Assembly: GCA_903927685.1 (NCBI GenBank)
Contig: CAIYOB010000269.1
Location: 1 to 6,594 of the forward strand
DNA length: 6,594 nucleotides
Direction of reading: 5' to 3'
Origin: an uncultured Planctomycetaceae bacterium
Lineage (GTDB): Bacteria > Planctomycetota > Planctomycetia > Pirellulales > Pirellulaceae
Part shown: piece by piece, positions 6,432 through 6,594 of the stretch
Layout: each line of letters begins with the position of its first letter
Numbering within the stretch: position 1 is the stretch's first letter
Notes under the pieces: model-generated
Seen by the model: the letters and a program-made list of their open reading frames with translations, nothing else
Told to the model about the DNA's origin: nothing
Databases searched by the model: none
Made by a program: the position numbers and the translations under genes

Positions 6432-6444
6432 GCCTTGACGGAGC
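6432..6444 (+). repeat. 13-nt repeat, copy 2
   Basis: GCCTTGACGGAGC, identical to 1645-1657 and here 19 bases downstream of the membrane-protein stop. It contains half of the weak stem at 6428-6443. Confidence 0.5.
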
Positions 6445-6472
6445 CGCCTTGCCGGAGGACTGGCGTTCGAAG

Positions 6473-6484
6473 GCCGAATTCGGC
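6473..6484. promoter_or_regulatory. Perfect 12-bp palindrome, operator candidate
   Basis: GCCGAATTCGGC is its own reverse complement and ends exactly where the TACAAT box begins, so it would fill the spacer of that promoter. About one or two such palindromes are expected by chance in a window this size, so only the position makes it notable. Confidence 0.35.
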
Positions 6485-6490
6485 TACAAT
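6485..6490 (+). promoter_or_regulatory. Candidate -10 box TACAAT
   Basis: TACAAT matches the sigma-70 -10 consensus at 5 of 6 positions and sits in an AT-rich patch (CTACAATAAT) unlike its GC-rich surroundings. No good -35 is found at 16-18 bp; a TTGACG at 6435-6440 is too far away. Transcription would begin near 6497, about 67 nt before the candidate gene at 6564. Confidence 0.5.
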
Positions 6491-6541
6491 AATCCCATGG
6501 CGTCACAGTCCGGATGAATGCCGAGTTTGCAGTACGTTCTC

Positions 6542-6547
6542 AGGAGG
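6542..6547 (+). promoter_or_regulatory. Strong Shine-Dalgarno-like AGGAGG
   Basis: AGGAGG lies 16 nt before the ATG at 6564, longer than the usual 5-10 nt. No ATG, GTG or TTG stands at better spacing in that frame. It falls inside the 17-codon ORF at 6514-6567, as expected if that ORF is a leader translationally coupled to the next gene. Confidence 0.4.
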
Positions 6548-6563
6548 CCGCAGCGCCCAGTCC

Positions 6564-6594
6564 ATGACGGAAAGCTCCCCGTTTGCTGACCAAG
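6564..6594 (+). CDS. Possible start of a further gene, cut by the window edge
   Basis: ATG followed by an open frame to the window end (MTESSPFADQ, ten codons). In favour are the promoter-like TACAAT upstream, the AGGAGG at 6542-6547, and an ATGA overlap with the preceding 17-codon ORF. Against are the 16-nt spacing from the ribosome site and the very short visible stretch. The product cannot be assigned from ten residues. Confidence 0.4.
   Translation, partial: MTESSPFADQ

Larger units (their letters stand above)
6413..6563 (+). other. Intergenic region with a weak stem, a palindrome and short ORFs
   Basis: After the membrane-protein stop there is a weak stem, TTCCG-CCTTGA-CGGAG (6428-6443, 5 pairs including one G-U), without a T tract, so no convincing terminator. 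A promoter-like zone follows at 6473-6490. Two very short ORFs then run at 6497-6517 (6 codons plus stop) and 6514-6567 (17 codons plus stop), each ending in an ATGA overlap with the next ATG. No gene of normal size fits here on either strand. Confidence 0.55.

Noticed and set aside
6428..6443. Stem after the membrane-protein gene as an intrinsic terminator
   Set aside because: Only five pairs including a G-U, a 6-nt loop and no following T tract.

Overview
The window looks like chromosomal DNA from a GC-rich planctomycete, most likely a Pirellulales-type organism, possibly a metagenome-derived genome. The grounds are gene content and style: a Tat-exported Gfo/Idh/MocA oxidoreductase of a type very common in that phylum, and a very large secreted protein joining a sialidase-like domain to many FG-GAP/VCBS calcium-binding repeats. 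This assignment comes from recognising families, not from a database search.

Layout. Bases 1-77 are non-coding sequence downstream of the first gene, with a dense cluster of AGCTTGCG/CGCAAGCT arms that can form competing hairpins. On the minus strand, 78-1529 encodes the exported oxidoreductase (483 aa). A 132-base intercistronic gap follows, holding a strong stem-loop and four CCCCAG/CTGGGG boxes. On the same strand, 1662-5138 encodes the 1158-residue secreted sialidase-like/FG-GAP protein. It lies upstream of the oxidoreductase in transcription order. A 140-base divergent spacer (5139-5278) separates it from a plus-strand gene (5279-6412, GTG start) for an unrecognised 377-residue multipass membrane protein. 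The last 182 bases hold a weak stem, a perfect 12-bp palindrome abutting a TACAAT -10 box, a chain of very short ORFs linked by ATGA overlaps, and perhaps the first ten codons of another gene.

How the genes may work together. Both minus-strand products carry export signals, one Tat and one Sec-type. Both belong to families usually tied to carbohydrate or glycan processing, so they could act together outside the cytoplasm on a sugar-containing substrate. This is inference: the stem-loop between them may separate their transcription, and the substrate cannot be read from the sequence. The divergent membrane protein may share a regulatory region with the large gene but has no recognisable function.

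I found no RNA genes, CRISPR array, transposase, phage gene or defence system. All three full genes have a Shine-Dalgarno motif 8 nt from the chosen start. The long ORFs antisense to the two minus-strand genes are codon-bias shadows. The most unusual points are the three-part architecture of the large protein, the competing hairpin arms at 1-89, and the small promoter/mini-ORF arrangement at the right edge.
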